Source: Primula veris (lineage: Eukaryota; Streptophyta; Magnoliopsida; Ericales; Primulaceae). From it: 64,000 nucleotides of DNA. The stretch lies in the NCBI GenBank assembly GCA_963682055.1, contig OY821749.1, forward strand, positions 29,085,631-29,149,630, given 5' to 3'. The notes beneath the pieces are model-generated. The model saw nothing but the letters and a program-made list of their open reading frames with translations, was not told the origin of the DNA and did no database searches. Positions 60,625 to 64,000 of this stretch are shown piece by piece (position 1 is the first letter of the stretch; every line of letters begins with the position of its first letter). The translations under genes and the position numbers were made by a program.

Positions 60625-63084
60625 TCACTTCTGGGCCTGCAAATAGTAGTGCACAATATATGTGTTAGCAGTGAGTACAAAAAATTGAGTAAGAAAAAAG
60701 AAAACGGAACTGAAAGATTGTTAATCATGAATCAAGTACGAAAGACTACCAAAAAGCGGATCTTATAGTAAGCGAGAAGTTTCTCCGGATCATGCTTTGT
60801 ATGCGTGTAAGCATCAATTTTGTTCATCTCCTGCACATAATTGAGCCATCACTTTTTATTCAATAACTAACTTTATATCACTTGGTGTTTTCATGTCCTT
60901 ATAACATTAGTATGTTATATGCAGTTATGCACAATACTATTCATAACTCATAATATAGAATTTTCCCATTAGTACCGTCTGTCTTTCGTTAATCAAAATT
61001 CATCCTATGCGTTGCTTGTTGATATACAACAACATAACAAATGGAAATAACATATTACCAGAATTTCAACTTTCAAAACCTTTTTGCTCAAAAACAAATA
61101 CAACACATATTTTTGCTCCACAATGACTAACGCTGAAGACCTGGCAAATTTTCGAGGCTACATGAATTTTATATTTTGTTAAGATGAGTGGGTAAGAGGA
61201 TGGAGTTGCAACCTATGCCAACATCAAACTCAAACTACGAGCTTCTTGTTACCTTAGTTTATAATTTTTTATGCATTTTTTATTTGTCATATTTATTATT
61301 GTATTACCGATGATCTGATGACCAACATATCTCCTTCCTTACTGCTATGTATTCTGCGCTAATATTAGAAATCCATAGAAATGTATTTTCTCCAAAGTTC
61401 ATATGCTGAAATAGTTTTACTACATCTATCATTTAGAAACAATGTTTTCTAGAAACACAAACAACAATCTACAATATAGACAAAATATAAAGGCAGTCAC
61501 GATTATAGGAAGAAAGAGAAAAGAATAAACACAGTCAGAGAGTTATATAGTTCCGTCCTCAATTCTGTGCACTCGCAAGTGGAATTTTAATAAATTAAGA
61601 TGATATTATTTTAATGAGAACCATACCTCAAACCATGCTGTTAGTTTAGGCCTACCAGCAGTAACATCATACTTCCACACATCTTGTAAGAAAAGGTTGA
61701 ACCTTTCAAGAAAGGGAATGTAAGCAATATCCACCTGAAGATATTAAAATAAATGAGTGAATCAGATAAATTTCTTGGAATAACAGTAGATCAACACCTA
61801 AGCACAACCTTTTAGTTTTTGTAAAATGGTTTGTCTTAAAAAATATGAAATGAAACTAACCAGACTGAATTCACCAAGGAAGAAAGGTCCATCTTCAAAT
61901 TTACCGAGAGCATCTTCCAAGTGATCAAAAGCACCAGCTGCAGGTGTTTCAAATTGTTGTTAGTTTCGGACAGAGTATTAGCATGTTGTTACATTATAAA
62001 TAAATAAAAATTATTGTTCTTGTTATACAGGTCAGAGTTGGTGAGTAAGATCCTCACCAGCTTCGTTTGCTGGGTCTACTGGGTCTGCTTTTAATGAACC
62101 ATACACAGTCTTGGTCATTGTATCAGTGTAAGACAGCAACTCCTCGGCAAAGTCTCGCTTAGCTGGATCCTGTAGTATTATGTAATTGCGGATAGTTTCG
62201 AAGACTAGAGTTATGAAAAGAATCAATGTAAGCATACAAATGGAAAGGCAACTTACAGTGGGCAAAAGTGAAGGGCCATCAAAGTTGCTGTCTAGATATT
62301 TAAGCAAATCGAGGCTTTCTCCAGTGACTTTATTGTTATGTTCCAGCGCGGGAACCTGAAGTGGACAAACAAGTAGAATAATAAAAGTGAAGAGAGGTAA
62401 GAAGTGGCTTCAATTGCAGAAATGAAAACGACATGTTAGTAAGTAGTCTCATTGTTTACATATTTCTAGTTATCCTGCTTATATCTTGATTCAAAAAAAT
62501 TCATATTCTAAAGTTTTTACTTACAATTACAATATGACTATAATAAGAACTATCAAAAGATGGGTCATTATCAGGCATTATTGATTGGGAAAAGAAACGC
62601 CAATAAGGAAACTCAACTGCAAGAGCATATACTAAAAGTAAGGTATTCGGATTCTACCATGCAGTACTGCAGATGTTTCATAAACAGCTAAACAAAAGCT
62701 CACTTAATTTAGCGAACAGGAAAACGAACAATCTACTTAAATTAAAAGAGTAATGTTAACCTAAACAAAACTCATTAAGGATAATGGAATAAGAGAATAT
62801 TTCAGCACTATAGACCTTAACCAGAAGTTAAAACAGAAAATTAAGGCGAGTGTTTCCATTTTTAAAGACTTCACACTGATTGTATCAAATACACCAACAA
62901 GGAAAACATTGAGTTATATAATGGTCCTTAACGAGCTTTAAGAATCATCGTCACGATGTCACCATAACCAAATTTAAAAAGAAAAATAAATAAATACCTT
63001 GTTTGCAGGATACACTTTCTCTTTGTACCAAGCAGGCCTGTTCTGAAGGTCCATAGGAACCAACTTAATCTTGTCTTGTAAGCC
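60625..63084 (-). CDS. Lambda-class glutathione S-transferase, copy B (5' exons outside window)
   Basis: Tandem paralogue of copy A with matching exon boundaries: 63084-62998, 62355-62257, 62169-62058, 61937-61861, 61734-61627, 60830-60750, 60636-60625. These encode the C-terminal 191 residues, from GLQDKIKLVPMDLQNRPAWY to FLAQK. The VPALEHNNKVTGES glutathione-binding stretch is intact, and GPFFLGEFSLVDIAYIPF is identical to copy A. The exon equivalent to 53226-53124 is 9 bp longer, giving three extra residues (KADPVDPANEA versus KGGPSNEA). The active-site Cys exon and the start codon must lie right of 64000; intron sequence homologous to copy A intron 3 continues to the edge. No disabling mutation is seen in the visible part. 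Confidence 0.92.
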
Positions 63085-64000
63085 CTGCATCCAATAAATT
63101 TATAACAATGAAGACCCAACCAGATTATCAGGGACTTGTCAATAATTCATAATTTCCAATTTATAAAATCCAGCAGAATGTAAATGGCCAAAATATATTT
63201 TGAAAAGGTTATACAAGTTGTAGTGTAGTATACAATCTTAAACAACAACTACTCCAAGGGTTGTGACAAGAGCTTCTTTGGCCAATACAATCTTAAACAA
63301 CTACTACTCCAAGGGTTGTGACAAGAGCTTCTTTGGCCACCACCGAAAACAACAGAAAATAGGCAAGAGCAACTTATTCCTCTGCTCTTGTATTTAGGAA
63401 CGTTCAAACAAATATAACTGTTCAAACTACTAATTAATGGAAACTTTGTAACAAACGTGACATATTTTTTACCATGTCACATTAATATTTTTAACATTAA
63501 GTTCCCTTTTGGCGATCCTAGTCACTATTTTCTCATCTTTCAAGCAATTTCCTTGCCACACAAGCTCAATGAGACAAACTGTAAACCACTACAATACTTT
63601 AGCTACTTGTTGAACAGGGTACCAACTATACTAGGCATAAACGAGAGAGGCGGAAAAAAGATATTCATAAAAAAAAATTCTAAACATTTACAATAATGTA
63701 GGTTATAATGATATCGTAATGACAGTTTTGTAATGTTGTGTGATAGTTCTACAACTTTACGACATTTCAGACGTGATTCTTATAATATGGGTGAATGACT
63801 ATATACCAACTAGGTTTATAAAGTAGACGCAAAATGAAAATGGGCCATGGTATAAACAAAAATACTTGTTTTATAACACATTAACGGTTGTTTGCTTGAG
63901 ATTCTCTTAAAACAGGTGCTGAAACTCCTGGGATCCCAGCAGAGGAAAATTAAAATTTTAACTAAAGAATAATTGTTGGCCCAAATTCCAGGACCAGCCT
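63085..64000. other. GST-B intron 3, running off the window
   Basis: Homologous to copy A intron 3 on both sides of its LTR insertion (for example GGCAAGAGCAACTnATTCCTCTGCTCTTG at 56472 and 63361). It contains the empty target site AAATA at 63358-63362. No exon is visible before the right edge. Confidence 0.7.
63231..63338. repeat. 54-bp tandem duplication in GST-B intron 3
   Basis: ACAATCTTAAACAAC, ACTACTCCAAGGGTTGTGAC and AAGAGCTTCTTTGGCCA occur twice in succession. Copy A has the segment only once (about 54312-54364). Confidence 0.9.

Noticed and set aside
62032..62307. 91-codon minus ORF as a separate small protein
   Set aside because: It joins two GST-B exons by reading through the intron between 62257 and 62169; the middle is intron translation.
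1..64000. tRNA, rRNA, snoRNA or miRNA genes
   Set aside because: None could be supported by eye; the long inverted repeats are better explained as MITEs or foldback transposons than as miRNA precursors.

Overview
The window is plant nuclear DNA, most likely from a eudicot. It is AT-rich, with small exons bounded by GT...AG introns, a ribosomal-protein promoter built from a telo-box, site II motifs and a TATA box, and many plant-type non-autonomous transposons. I see no tRNA, rRNA, CRISPR array or prokaryotic gene. All gene models below were read directly from frame and splice-site continuity; none has been checked against transcripts.

Layout. (1) 1-2167, minus: first exon of cytosolic ribosomal protein L4, followed by at least 1.8 kb of repeat-filled intron running off the left edge. 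(2) 6616-16538, plus: complete 13-exon cytosolic/eukaryote-type prolyl-tRNA synthetase (533 aa) with three MITE-like insertions in its introns. (3) 19986-25111, plus: complete 4-exon organellar-type adenylate kinase (277 aa), with an intron 1 full of copies of the end of exon 1. (4) 30936-34935, plus: complete 5-exon PBS1-like receptor-like cytoplasmic kinase (404 aa). (5) 49512-37540, minus: complete 18-exon TBC-domain Rab-GAP (771 aa), convergent with the kinase. (6) 58557-52110 and >63084-60625, both minus: two tandem lambda-class glutathione S-transferases (237 aa, and the last 191 aa of a second copy whose N-terminal exons lie beyond the right edge).

The genes are housekeeping, signalling or redox functions with no evident shared pathway. 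The most unusual content is in the introns. Intron 3 of the left GST copy carries a 2,082-bp solo-LTR-like insertion (TGTTGG...CCAACA, 5-bp duplication AAATA) that is absent from the paralogous intron. Inside it sits an 850-bp, essentially mutation-free 20-bp minisatellite of 42.5 units, divided into two blocks by one CpG-type substitution. Separately, introns of at least five genes have grown by local tandem duplication. In three of them (L4, adenylate kinase, prolyl-tRNA synthetase) the duplicated unit includes the 3' end of the upstream exon together with its 5' splice site, leaving decayed 'echoes' of exon ends inside the intron.
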